64,000 nt of DNA, from contig CM053810.1 in the NCBI GenBank assembly GCA_028671895.1, forward strand, positions 31,351,501-31,415,500, in the 5' to 3' direction. Origin of the DNA: Oenanthe sinensis (Eukaryota; Streptophyta; Magnoliopsida; Apiales; Apiaceae). The position numbers were made by a program, and so were the translations under genes. Under the pieces are notes generated by a model, which ran no database searches, had not been told where the DNA came from, and saw nothing but the letters and a program-made list of their open reading frames with translations. Position 1 is the first letter of the stretch. Each line of letters starts with the position of its first letter. This document shows positions 23,301 to 35,200 of the stretch, in pieces.

Positions 23301-25837
23301 ATGTCCACTTTTATCATCACCCGGTCAAAGGTAACTTTTAATGTAGTCAAAGTATATCAATCCTCGTATAGAAATATAATGATCTCAAGTCAGAGGATCA
23401 TTACACCATTATCACTGTGAGTCTTTCTTATGACTTAATTAAACATGAAGAATCTCACTGTGGGTCTGTCCAGTACCATGTACCCCTACATGTACCTATG
23501 TATTGACTTTAGTATCCCCATACTTATAACCAATGAGATGTGGTTATCTGTCAAACAACATACTAGTCTATTTATGTATTATTATTGTCCTATCATAATA
23601 ATACTCGACTAGGGAACCTTTAAGAATATGATATATTATATAATCTCAAGTTCAAGTCATGTACTTAAACTATATAACGAGTATCATGATTCTAAGGACA
23701 TTTATTATGCTAACAAATATATCGCAGTAATTAAAGTCATAATAAATACGTTTATTGAATAATCAAATGACATAAATGTTTATTAAAAGGAAAAATTGTA
23801 TTGCCTCTAGGGCACCTACACTAACACCTTGCATCCCCAAACTTTCATAAAGCTCATGCCTGACCGTTTCTCCTCCCATATTTCATATGGAGTCTTTTGA
23901 ACCTTCTTAGTAGGAACACGGTTAAGTGTGAAAGCCGCTGTTTCTAGAGCGTAACCCCAAAAACTAATTGGAAGATCTGCATGACTCATCATTGATCGCA
24001 CCATGTCCAACAAGGTGCGATTTCTCCTCTCTGAAACTCCATTCCATTGAGGTGTACCTGGCGGAGTGAGTTGTGATACAATACCACACTCCTTTAAATA
24101 ATCTTTAAATTCAGTGCTCAAGTATTCTCCTCCACGATCAGATCGTAAGATTTTAATACTTGCACCTCCGCCAATTTGCTTCTCTACTTCAGCCTTGTAT
24201 TCTTTGAACTTTTCAAAAGAATCGGATTTATTCTTCATAAGATATACATATCCATATCTACTGAAATCATCAGTAAATGTTATGAAGTAGTAGTAGCCTC
24301 CTCTAGCCATCACACGCATTGGGCCACATACATCACTATGTATTAGCTCCAGACGCTCAGTGGCCCTTTGACCCTTACCAGTGAAAGGAGCTTTAGTCAT
24401 TTTACCAAGCAAACAAGATTCGCATTCTTGGTATGATTCAAAATCAAACTTATCCAAATATCCATCCCTATGTAATTTGGATATGCGTTTCTCATTTATA
24501 TGGCCTAGACGACAATGCCAGAGGTATGTTTGATTTGAGTCATTAACTTTAAGTCGTTTGTTTTCTATATTACAGACAGGATTATCCAAGTCAAGAACAT
24601 ATAAACCATTAAACAAACGCGCAACACCATAGGTTAAATCATTCAAAGCAAAAGAGCAACTGTTGTCCTTTATTGTAAACGAAAAACCTTTCTTGTCCAA
24701 ACAAGAAACAGAAATAATGTTTCTGCGAATCGCAGGCACGTAATAACAATTATCCAGTTCTAAAACTAGCCCAGAGGGCAAAGATAAATAATATGTTCCT
24801 ACAGCTAAAGCAGCAACTCTTGCTCCGTTGCCAACTCGTAGGTCCATTTCTCCTTTAGCCAATGTCCTACTTCTCTGCATTTCCTGCACATTTATACAAA
24901 TGTGAGAAGCACATCCGGTATCCAATACCCAAGATGTAGAAATAGACAGATTGACTTCTATAACATATATACCTGAATTAGAAGCTTGCTCAGCCCTCTT
25001 CTTCTTCAGATCCTCCAAGTAAACTGAACAGTTTCTCTTCCAGTGACCAGTTTTCTTACAGTAGTGACATTCACCCTTAGCGACCCCACCTTTAGGCTTT
25101 AAAGCCTGTTTAGGACCTGACTTTGGCTTGGGTGTAGAATCAGAACCTGTCTTCTTCTTACCCTTCCACTTGCCTTTCCCTTTGGCCTTACCTTTATTGC
25201 CCACCATCAGTATGGGAGCAGGTTCAGCCGTCTTCATGTTGGTCTCATATGTTCTCAACATAGCAAACAATTCAGTAGGTGTTTTGTCAAACTCATTCAT
25301 ATTGTAGTTCATAACAAACTGAGTGAATTTGTTGTTCAAAGAATTCAAGATTAGGTCAATACCAGTTTCCGGACCAATCGGGAAACCCAAAGTATCAAGA
25401 TACTCAATGTAACCAATCATCTTCAGAACATGTGGGCCAACTGGTTCATTTGCCCCTTGTTTGCAGTTAAAGAGTGACTTGCTCGTGTTGAACCTTTCTT
25501 GACGAGTTTGGCTTGCAAACATGCTTTGCAAGTGCTCATTGATAGTATATGCATCCATATGCACATGCTGTCTTTGAAGCTCAGCACTCATAGTTGCTAA
25601 CATAAGACACGCAACATCAGTTGCATCATTCTCATCCTTTGTGTGGGCCGCTCGTTCCTCAACAGTAGCGCCCTCAGGAAGGGGACCTGCCGGAGGAATA
25701 TCAATGACATGAAGCTTGCGCTCCTGCCTGAGGACAATCCTCAAATTCCTCTGCCAGTCTAGGAAGTTGTTTCCTCCTGTCAGCTTATCCTTCTCAAGGA
25801 CAGATCGTACGGATAGTGTGTTTGTGTTGTTTGTCAT
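20317..25837 (-). pseudogene. Copia-2 gag-pol polyprotein, split by solo LTR
   Basis: Start chosen at the ATG 25837 (MTNNTNTLSV), matching the Copia-1 gag start; an upstream in-frame ATG at 25867 is less likely. Order: Gag; zinc knuckle CHYCKKTGHWKRNC (CX2CX4HX4C, about 25030-25075); protease WVLDTGCASHIC (about 24910-24945); integrase HHCC region (WHCRLGH...CESC) and catalytic core with HSDVCGPM and PPGTPQWNGVSERRNRT. The solo LTR at 22277-23826 then brings an early stop shortly after WGCK. The second part (ORF 20317-22266) has RT with FLNGSLEED and the catalytic YVDDILL, and RNase H with YTDASF, AEYIAACEA, CDNNGAI and DPLTKG. No other stop or frameshift was seen. In the cell it would provide capsid, protease, integrase and RT/RNase H for retrotransposition; as it stands pol is cut in two. 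Confidence 0.92.
22277..23826 (-). mobile_element. Solo LTR of the Copia-2 family inside Copia-2 pol
   Basis: 1550 bp beginning TGATGGGTTCC and ending CTAACA, flanked by a perfect 5 bp duplication CCTTG (22272-22276 and 23827-23831). It has private differences from the two outer LTRs (CTAGCTATC, GGAAGAAAT, CGAGCCATG, TCTTTAAC, TTTTTACAAAAACGTGC), so it comes from another family member. No internal sequence is present, so LTR-LTR recombination after insertion is the simplest account; assembly collapse of a full nested copy is an alternative. Confidence 0.93.
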
Positions 25838-25867
25838 TACTTGGTATCTACAATGATAAAAGCACAA

Positions 25868-27768
25868 AATTAAACATTAGATTGTCTGAGTTATTTATTA
25901 TGTTCAAATGATTATGATACATTCATAATATATCTCCCACTATTTTTATCAAATCAATAGCCCTTACTATTAATTTGGAAAGTATATCCCATAATCCTTT
26001 CTAGTGAGCCAAGATCCATATTTCGTCATGTCTCAAGTCAACCACTGGAAGTCCTTAAGAATGATTATTTAGGTAGACAACATTTGTCAATTATATCATA
26101 TATAATTCTTGGATAGTTTGGTGAGCAACGATTGATCTTATCTATCTAATAGATTTTAACCAAACTCTATGCTTCTAAGTTCATAATGGTTGAATATAAC
26201 CGTTTACTTTCACCTTATTATGACGACTCAGTTAAGTTTGACCCAATGATACAACGGCCGAATATAACTGTTTATATTCGTCGCATCTCACCACGATAGA
26301 CAGGAGTCCCCTGCCACTGACAGTCTTTCCCCTAATCGATCTAGGATTCGATGAGTGTTCATTCATTGGAAAGCATCTGATTAAAACTTAATATTTTATT
26401 AAGGGGTTTAGAAAATTTTACGACGATCATGATCACATCATGAAGAGATCCTCAATTTTTCCTTGAACTAAATATTTCAAATTGACATCTTAAATTGTTC
26501 ATTTCCCAGGTAGATGGAGGATACCAGTGGTCACACTTAAAACCCATCAGCCTTACGAATACGCATATCCGTTTTTGTCAGAAAATCCCAATTATAGATA
26601 TCAAAATCCATATTCAATTCCGTGTTTTAAAAATCCATATTTCATAAACACAAGAATCTCATGATCGTTTGTTGATTTTAAAATCTTGAATCGTTACAGA
26701 TTTTATCTTGAGTCGTTACAGATTTTATCTTGTTTAAACAAGCATGGCATGGGTGTCGTATCTAATACATACATACATACATACATACATGATTAATCTA
26801 ATTAAAGCATGCATCATTCATACATCAATATGTAAAGTGCAGTATGTAAACGTGCTTGGTTATGGCCCCTTTCCTATGTGATCCTTTCGAGCTAATGAAA
26901 GGATCAAAGTCAATCTATGGTGGTAAAATATAAATACAATTACATGTCTTCATTCTTCTTGTATCCACTAGTGCCTGCTCCTCTTCTTGGATCATCTTTC
27001 AGTCTTCAAGTACATTACATGGAATAATTGAATACAACCTAAGCTAATGTACTTACATAAGAAAACTCGAGTTACATTCGAGGTTAAACAATTACAAGAA
27101 TGAAGAAAACGACATGCAAGTCGTATTTATAAAACCAAAACCAAAAACCATTAATCTAGGGGTCTAAGGGCCATAATCAGCACCATGCTCAAGTACACAA
27201 AATAAAATATTGCGGGGGTCCGGGGGCGGCAGCCCCTGGGCGGGGGTCCGGGGGCGGCAGCCCCTGGGCGGGGTCTGGGGCGGCAGCCCCAGGCGGGGTC
27301 TGGGGGCGGCAGCCCCCGGCTGGGGTCGAAATCAGAATTTTTTTTTATTTTCGAAGACCAGTCCTATTCAGAAATCATCAATTTCTGAACTACAGATCAT
27401 ATCTGTTGGCCCTTTTTCCCACTGCATCTTATACAGTTTCAGAAGCATGTATCATATACATACTTATCATATCCCAGTTAACAGATCATGTCCAACATAA
27501 TCTGTCCACCAGTTTATATCACTATACAAACTGACCCTCATGCATAATATACAAATCGCAATATGGCATATAAATCAGTCATGACAAATCATTAACATGC
27601 TAGTATCATCACCACATATTACAATTCGAATATACATGAAGAACATAGCATGGCAGAAGCATGGCAGTAACAAAGCAGTAGCATGGCAGTGGCATGGCAG
27701 TCACCAAAACAGGCATATTTGCATCAAATACAGTTAACACGTAACCAAATCAGTCCCTTATACACGTA
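25868..27768 (-). other. Untranslated leader of Copia-2
   Basis: 1.9 kb between gag and primer site, similar to the Copia-1 leader in its gag-proximal half. It contains an ACAT microsatellite (about 26764-26791) and the GC-rich minisatellite at 27212-27326, which Copia-1 lacks. The short plus-strand ORF there is an artefact of that repeat. Confidence 0.7.
27212..27326. repeat. GC-rich hairpin minisatellite in Copia-2 leader
   Basis: About four units of 25-30 bp of the type GGGTCCGGGGGCGGCAGCCCC. Each has complementary arms (GGGGC and GCCCC on the sense strand with a TGCC loop), so it could fold in the RNA. It is strikingly GC-rich in an AT-rich element. Confidence 0.85.
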
Positions 27769-27780
27769 GCTCTGATGCCA
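27769..27780 (-). other. Primer binding site of Copia-2
   Basis: The plus strand reads GCTCTGATGCCA; the sense strand TGGCATCAGAGC is the same variant as in Copia-1, one base from the 5' LTR. Confidence 0.85.
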
Positions 27781-27781
27781 T

Positions 27782-29331
27782 TGTTGGGTTCCGAGGCATA
27801 AAACGCAGCGGATAAACGTAAATATAACGAAAATTTTCGGAACCCAAACGCAGGATCATGTATAAGAATTGACGGATTATGGTGATAATCGAATCATACC
27901 TATTAAGATTTTGAATGCCACGAACTCAACGGAGATCCTTGCTATCACGATTTGTGTCTTCCTCTCGAAAGCACCTCTATGGTATCCACACGAGCACCTT
28001 CAAGAACGTCTCACGATCTTGAACACGGAACGGAAGTACTAGCCTCCTTTGATAGGTTTCGAATTCTCTCTGCCTCTTCCTATGCTGCCTCTTCTGCTAG
28101 GGTTTATACAAAAACGTCCAAGCCATTTAACCTATCATTATCTATTTATAATGATTGGTTAATGGGCCTTTTTAGCAAAAACCTAACCCATGTAGGCATA
28201 GGATTAAATAATAAAACATGCTTCTATTATTTAATTAATAATTAAGTCACACTTAATTATTATTGGCAGAAATATAATTCTTCAAATTCGAATTTATTTC
28301 AATTAATTAAGTCTCACTTAATTAATATAATAAATTCGAATTAATCATCAATTAATTTAAATCTATAATTTAAATTAACTATTCCTCTAGGTGCTCTATG
28401 TGTGTGACCCTATAGGCTATTATTTAATTAGCAATAATTTTATTCTCCAATAAAATTATAAACAATGAGCGGTATCTAGTAATACATCATTGCTACCTAA
28501 TTAAACAATAATTAAATCGTGATTCGATAAAACCTTTCGTGATTAATGTTTCCGTGTAATATAATCCCTTTAACCATATATATTATAGATTAAACTCGAG
28601 GCATGTATTTAGTCATCCTCTTCAACATTTAATCCGGGTTTACTTGATCCATGAGTAGACTATGAAAAACAAATCATTATTTGAGCACGGCCATGCATTT
28701 TATAGTCTCACTCAATCAAGAGGCCAATAATATCTCTCCTAATTATAGGAGGGTTAAATCCTTTATCTATCATTCATATTTCTCATACGACTCATGATAT
28801 ACCCGATGTCCACTTTTATCATCACCCGGTCAAAGGTAACTTTTAATGTAGTCAAAGTATATCAATCCTCGTATAGAAATATAATGATCTCAAGTCAGAG
28901 GATCATTACACCATTATCACTGTGAGTCTTTCTTATGACTTAATTAAACATGAAGAATCTCACTGTGGGTCTGTCCAGTACCATGTACCCCTACATGTAC
29001 CTATGTATTGACTTTAGTATCCCCATACTTATAACCAATGAGATGTGGTTATCTGTCAAACAACATACTAGTCTATTTATGTATTATTATTGTCCTATCA
29101 TAATAATACTCGACTAGGGAACCTTTAAGAATATGATATATTATATAATCTCAAGTTCAAGTCATATACTTAAACTATATAACGAGTATCATGATTCTAA
29201 GGACATTTATTATGCTAACAAATATATCGCAGTAATTAAAGTCATAATAAATACGTTTATTGAATAATCAAATGACATATATGTTTATTAAAAGGAAAAA
29301 TTGTATTGCCTCTAGGGCACCTACACTAACA
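27782..29331 (-). repeat. 5' LTR of Copia-2
   Basis: 1550 bp, about 99.8% identical by eye to 18753-20302. Edges TGTTGGG and CTAACA on the plus strand. Confidence 0.95.
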
Positions 29332-30782
29332 TTTACGAAATCAATCTAACAGAGAGTTTTTTACAATAGCCCAATGTATTTGCAATATAATGAACTGGCT
29401 AGAATATAAAACTCCGGTGAAGAAGGTATATGTATGGCTTTGTGTCTTCTTCTTTTCCGGCTTCCATTTTCTCTCTATATCTCTCTGTATGGTTGTATAT
29501 CTCAACAATTCAAAATGAGCATGTCATTTTGTTTATATTTGTAGACTTTTCAAATCAATTAGAATTGATTTGCTTCACAATGCTAAGTCATTTCTTGCGC
29601 TTGTAGAGTATTTACAGTGTATAGGCGCCACTAAAGATGTTTGTTGCGCCTAAGATTTTGTTGCACCTAAGCTTCCCTTTTTGTTGTGCTTGCACTCCAT
29701 TTTCCCTGTTGAAGCGCCACCAAATACCCCCTTTAACTTTCCTTGCGCCTATAACTTATTTTGTTGCGCCTGCACACTGAGTTCCTAGTGCAGGCGCCAC
29801 AAAATACTTGGATAACATTTCCTTGCGCTTTGGATTAGTTTTGTTGCGCCTGCACACTGATTTCCTAGTGCAGGTGCCACAAACTCCTCCCCTTATAGTT
29901 TTGATGAGCCTTGGAATGGTTTTGTTACGCCTACACTCTACAACCCTTGTGTAGGCACCACCAAACACTTAGCAAACTTGGAGTGTTGTTTCCTTGTGCC
30001 AATATCACTTTTGTTGTGCCTCTCCATTGCTTCAAAAGTATAAGAGCCACCAAATGTAGTAATGCTTGCCTTGGTTATATTCTTGAAATGCTTGAATTAT
30101 TTACCACTTGGTTTTCAATCTTCTGGGTTGATCAACTGAATTTCTTTTGATAAATCAAAGTAATTCTCTCATTGTTGTGCTGACACTTAGTGCACTGTTG
30201 TGGTTCCAAATGACTAACATTGAATTGAATTCCCTTGACTTCTTTTCTATTTCAGCTGATTAACCTTGAACTGTTACATTGCTTCAAACACTAACTATTG
30301 ATAAACATAGTACTTTCACTAGAATCTTTTCTGGTACTTCGACAAAGTCTTCATTATTACCACAATCTTGAATACTTCATTCTCTGTTCTTCACTAACAC
30401 TTGAACATATGAATGAACTTCTTTCAGTGAGTATAACGCCAAGACTGCAGCTATCTTCTTTAACCTTTGTCTTTACCCTTCTAGATTTCTATGCTTCGAA
30501 CACTGTCTATCTTCAATCAATGCTAATACACTGAAATCTTTTAATGGCACTCTATACCGAATCTTCAACACTTCTGAAACCCTGAAAGTCTTTACACATT
30601 ATTCTTCACCGAGGCTTGAACATATTAATGAACTTCTATCAGTGACATGTAGTAGACTTCAAAACTTCTTCTAATGTCTTGATTCACTGTATCTACCTTA
30701 TCTTGATTCACTGTATCTACCTTGTCTTCATTTCTTCCTGATTTCTGTGTAGGCGTAGTATTATTTACTTGTCATGTCTTAG
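29332..30782 (-). repeat. Old SIRE-like LTR 1, remainder after Copia-2
   Basis: It continues from 18752 across the Copia-2 target site. It carries LTR-type blocks shared with the LTR at 30932-32228, such as GCTTGAACATATTAATGAAC (about 30610) and a TAGGCGTAG...TCATGTCTTA end-like stretch near 30752-30782. The exact end is uncertain. ORFs here are not supported. Confidence 0.5.
29600..29970. repeat. GCGCC minisatellite in SIRE-like LTR 1
   Basis: Four or five imperfect units of about 85 bp, with TTGTTGCGCCTGCACACTGA and CTAGTGCAGGCGCCACAAA. Each unit contains an inverted repeat (GCGCCTGCAC against GTGCAGGCGC). Confidence 0.8.
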
Positions 30783-30931
30783 TGTTGAGTTATCACGATT
30801 ACTATTCATACAACTTCGTAATATTACCAACAAATTATTTTGAATTAAAAATAATTTTTGAGATTTGTATGAATTGCGGAATATTTGGTTCAGATTTGAT
30901 ATTAAAAATATCAACCATCTTTGATGTCAAT

Positions 30932-32228
30932 TGTTGGTCCCTGATATTGTAGAAGGGGGGTTGGATACAATATCTAAAATTATCACAGAATTTTATATTT
31001 AAAAATATTATTTTAATGAATTACGAAATATTAATTTTAATGAAATACTGTTCAAGTAGAATATATAATTTTTGACTTGAAAAGTATTACAAAATTAATT
31101 TGATGAAAAGTGTATATAATTGATAAAGTGTTCTAGAACGATTTCGACATGAGTTGTTCTGGTTTAACAATTATATTTTAAACTTGCACATAAATCTGTG
31201 AATATTACAATGCATACAAATTTCTGAAATTTGAATGTTTTCAATCACACCAATAATGAAGACATTCTCCTAATATTTATAGAGGAAAAAGCTGAGAAGA
31301 CTTTTGAATAAAACTTATTTAAAAAATTAAAATACTTTATAAATAAGCCTGCAAGACTTTTTAAATAAGCTGGGCAAGACTTTTCATTTTTCTGTAAGAC
31401 TTTTGAAAAATCTTACCGATTCTGGTCGGCAAGACTTTTTAAAAGGTCTTACTGTTTTAATTTGGTAAGACTTATAAAAGGTCTAACCGATTTAATTCGG
31501 GAAGACTTTTAAAAAGTCTTACTAATTTAATTCGGTAGAACTTTCTAAATAAATGCAAAAAGACTTCTTTAAATGATAAATTAAAATGCTCTTTTAACTT
31601 AATTAATTCCACCAATTATTAATTAAATAATTTATAAATTAAATTAATTCAAGGGAATTAATTTAAGTAGATAAATTAAATAATTATTTAACTTTTGATA
31701 GTAGAATTAATTTAGTTTCTTCACTGTATTACCATTGTAGATTTGTCTTGAATCTTTCTATCTTCTGTCTTCTGTCTGAAAATCACTTGAGCTAGGTGAT
31801 AAATATTTATTAAATTAGTTGACACATAAATGTACTGTCTGGTTCATTTGTTTCATACTAAATAAATATCCTTCACCTATCAACTTTAATAGCTGTGAAC
31901 TTCTGTCTTGTTCTTACTTCTAGTTTTGTCTTCAATATTTTCTTTTCCTGGAATCTTTTTGTAGTAGCCACTTGGAATCTTATGTATCTTCTGAACTCTT
32001 CTGAAATACTACTTCTTTATTTTTCGCCAATGCTTGAACATATTAATGAACTTCTTCCGGTGTAGAGTAGAAGCTTCATTAGAACACTTCTGATATTTAG
32101 GATTCTTTGTGTCTAGTTAACTTTCTTCATCTTGATTCATGTTTCCAAATTTATTATTTACTTCAACTTCTTATCTGAGATGAATTGTTATCTAATTATT
32201 ACAAATAGGCCTAGTCATATGTCTTTCA
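30932..32228 (-). repeat. Old SIRE-like LTR 2
   Basis: Starts TGTTGGTCCCTGATATTG, GTAGAAGGGGGGTTGG, and ends AGTCATATGTCTTTCA. The ends match the LTR at 54788-56113. The left flank, read on the minus strand as AATTGACATCAAAG, could be a decayed primer site (compare AATTGGTATCAGA by LTR 1), which would make this a 5' LTR of a truncated minus-strand element. No 5 bp duplication is evident. Confidence 0.65.
31290..31560. repeat. AAGACTTTT minisatellite in SIRE-like LTR 2
   Basis: Repeats of about 30-37 bp of the type AAGACTTTTAAAAAGTCTTA then CCGATTTAATTCGG, with inverted-repeat arms AAGACTTTT and AAAAGTCTT. It occupies the same part of the LTR as the unrelated repeats of the two other SIRE-like LTRs. 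Confidence 0.8.
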
Positions 32229-35200
32229 ATCAGGGTGCTTTGGATAATAAAGTGAATGAGAATGAAGCTTTAGTGTTGAATAACTGATTTAGAGTAGGAG
32301 GTATGTCTAAGGAGCATATCTTTAAGAGATTGCACAAGGATCTTTCTATAGCCAAGGATCTTTCACAGGGTCCTACTCATTCTGTGTCTAGAGTCCCTGA
32401 ATCTAGTATTGGAAGTCAAGGGGATAACCAAACTGATACCAATTGGCAAGTTAGAAAGGATTTTGTTGAGAGCTCTTCTCCAGTTCTTCACTCTAAACAT
32501 TTATGCCAGAAGTCAGTTATTGAATCTTCGAGTGTTGATTTTGGAGGGAAATTGGGTGAAGGAGGCACCCAACTTTCTATTTATTGTGAATTACAAGGAT
32601 TAAAAGTGGGTGCTAAAAGGGGAAGGCCCAAAAAGAAGTATTCTTCTTTTAAAAGAAATCCTTTTGATTTGATTTGGAACTCTAGGAAGAGGAAGGTGGC
32701 CAAGGGTGGTGAGACCCAATTTAAAAGGAAGGGGCAAGCAAATAGGTTGAAGACTTCTAGGCTAGAGGTTGTGCAAGAAGCTGAAGTTTCAGGTAGTGTT
32801 CAAGAAGCTAGGAAAATCATTGATTGTGCAGAGTTGATGGGGCTGCAGATTATTCCTTCTAAAGAGGAAGCTATTCATGCAATAGCTAAGAATCTAGAAA
32901 AGGAGAATGGTAATGCTTAATTAGTTAATAGTCAAAGTTATTTTGATCAGTTATTCATGAATTCAATTAGAATCTTCTCTTGGAATATTAGAGGTGCATG
33001 TAGTGAAGTGGCTAGATTCTGTGTTAGAAATGTTATTTCTTCCCATAAAGTAAACATTTTGTGTTTGCAAAAAACTAAGTGTGGAGAGTGGAGTATGAGA
33101 ATGAGGCAATCTCTTTAGGAGGAGGAAAATCATGGATGGTTGGTTAAAAAATCCTTAGTCAATTCGGGAAGAATGATTATCTCTTGGGATAAAAATTTGT
33201 TTAAACTTCAGTCTCACTCAATTGGCATGAATTGGATATGGGGTCATTTTTTGAGTTTAGACTCGGGTATTTCTTTCAACATCATTAATATTTAAGATCC
33301 CCATGACATAGTGGATAAGAATTTATTATGGTGGCAATTAGAAAATTTGGAGTTGATAATAAATAAGGAACCTAGTTATTTTATTGGTGACTTCAATGCA
33401 GTCAAGAGCCTAGAGGAAAGATGTGGTTATATATATAGAAGGGTTGAATATCTAGGGCTTAACAATTTTATAAGTAGTCACAATCTGGTGGACATGGCTA
33501 TTAGCAATGGAGCATTTACTTGGTTTGGTCCTGAGGATAAAAGAAGTAAGCTTGACAGCGTTTTGGTGAATGTTGGATGGTTAAATGGTCATACTTTTGA
33601 TGTTACTTCTACTAATAGAAGGATGTCCGACCACACAGGTTTTCTTTTTACAGCCGAGGAGATAAATTGGGGTCCGAAGCCTTTTAGAGTTTTCAATTGT
33701 TGGTTACAGGAAGACATGATTAAAAAGGTAATAACTGACTCAGTCTCTTCTAAACTGAGAGCTCATGTACTTAACTTACAGTATACACTCATGTTGATCA
33801 AACAAGAGGTTAAAAAATGTAAATCCAAAACTGAGGAGAGTTTGGGATCTAAAATAAAAATAACGGAATCAAATTTGGAGACTTTAGAATTGGCTGAAGG
33901 AATCTCTGAGTGTAGTAAGAGTTTGAGAACTCAACTCATTGAGCTGTATGTTATCAATATTTCTATGCTCAAACAAAAGTCCAGGATTAAATGGGATTTA
34001 GATGGAGATAAAAACTCTAAAAAATTTCACCAAGTTATTCAGAAAAGAAAAGCTAAAAACTTGATCAGGAGATTATGGTACAAAGGTAGAATGGTTCATA
34101 GGCCTCAAGAGTTGAAAGAAGTAATTCTGGAGCACTTTATTTCTTTTACCAGTAAAGGAGATGTAAACGACTCATTGAAATTAGGAACATTATTGGATAA
34201 AGTTCTATCGGAAGATGAAAAAAAATGGTTGGATAGGGATCTCACTCTTAAGGAGGTGGAATTTTGCTTGAACTCCCTTGCGGTAGACAAGACTCCTGGA
34301 CCTAATGGGTGGAATGTGGGTTGTTTTAAAGCTTTATGGCAATACCTGAAGGAACATACCCTGTTAAACTTCAACAATTTCCTGGATTTATGTTGGGTAG
34401 AGCCTGGCTTCAATACTTCCTTTATTGTCCTCATTCTTAAGATAGTTTCTCATGTGTCTATCTCGAACTACAGGCCCATCAGCTTAATCAATACGGGTGC
34501 TAAGATGTTGACAAAAATTCTAGTTGAAAGGTTAAATAAGGTGATAGATAAGGTGGTGTGGGACAAGAAATATGCCTTTATTAAAGGTAGACAAGCAGCT
34601 TCAAGCATATTGGTTACTAATGAAATTTGTCATATCATTAGATCCGGGAGGGCTAAAGGATTAGTCATCAAGCTGGATTTTGAAAAAGCTTTTGATTCCA
34701 TTCGATGGGATTTTCTTTTGGAGATACTGAAAAAATTGGGCTTTGGGTCGAAATGGTTAAATTGGGCTGAAAAGCTTCTAAGTTCAATGGGAGTATCGAT
34801 TTTAGTTAATGGTTCTCCAACTAAGGAGTTCTTTCCTGAAAGAGGACTGAGACAAGGCAATCCATTGTCTCCTCTACTCTTTAATTTAGTTGTGGAGGTT
34901 CTTAGTCATATGTTATTAAAAGCAGAGAAGGTGGATATTATACAGAGGTTTAAGGATCCTGGTTCTTCAATTTCAATTAGTCATTTGCAGTTTGCGGATG
35001 ACACTGTCCTTTTCTTGAACGAATCTCTGGATACAGTGAGGAATGTTAAATCCATAGTGCAATGTTTTCAGCTTATCTCAGGCCTCAAAATAAACTTTGA
35101 CAAAAGTCTGGTATATGGTTGTATCACTCTGAGATTGTGTTTCAAGCTGCTGAAATTCTTGGTTGTCAAATTGGGAATTGGCCTATCAACTATCTAGGGG

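Larger units (their letters stand above)
18753..29331 (-). mobile_element. Copia-2: young Ty1/copia element interrupted by a same-family solo LTR
   Basis: LTRs at 18753-20302 and 27782-29331 (each 1550 bp, TGTTGGG...CTAACA on the plus strand) differ at only about three positions by eye. The flanking target sites are CTTAC (18748-18752) and TTTAC (29332-29336), alike in four of five bases. Primer site, leader, a single polyprotein frame and the polypurine tract are all present on the minus strand. The one lesion is the solo LTR at 22277-23826. Without it and one copy of its 5 bp duplication, the frame from 25837 to 20317 is 3966 bp, an exact multiple of three. The element therefore was probably complete until very recently. 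Confidence 0.95.

Noticed and set aside
27210..27500. Gly-rich plus-strand ORF
   Set aside because: Product of the GC minisatellite in the Copia-2 leader, antisense to the element.
18923..29000. Three nearly identical 97-codon plus-strand ORFs (18923, 22447, 27952)
   Set aside because: They lie at the same place in the three Copia-2-family LTRs, antisense to the element. Their conservation is due to LTR identity, not selection on a protein.
29600..31560. CRISPR-like regularly spaced repeats
   Set aside because: Repeats are degenerate tandem minisatellites without unique spacers, inside LTRs of a plant genome.
30927..32233. Reading SIRE-like LTR 2 as a solo LTR
   Set aside because: Flanks TCAAT and ATCAG do not match, and a decayed primer-like site lies at the left edge, so a truncated element is at least as likely.
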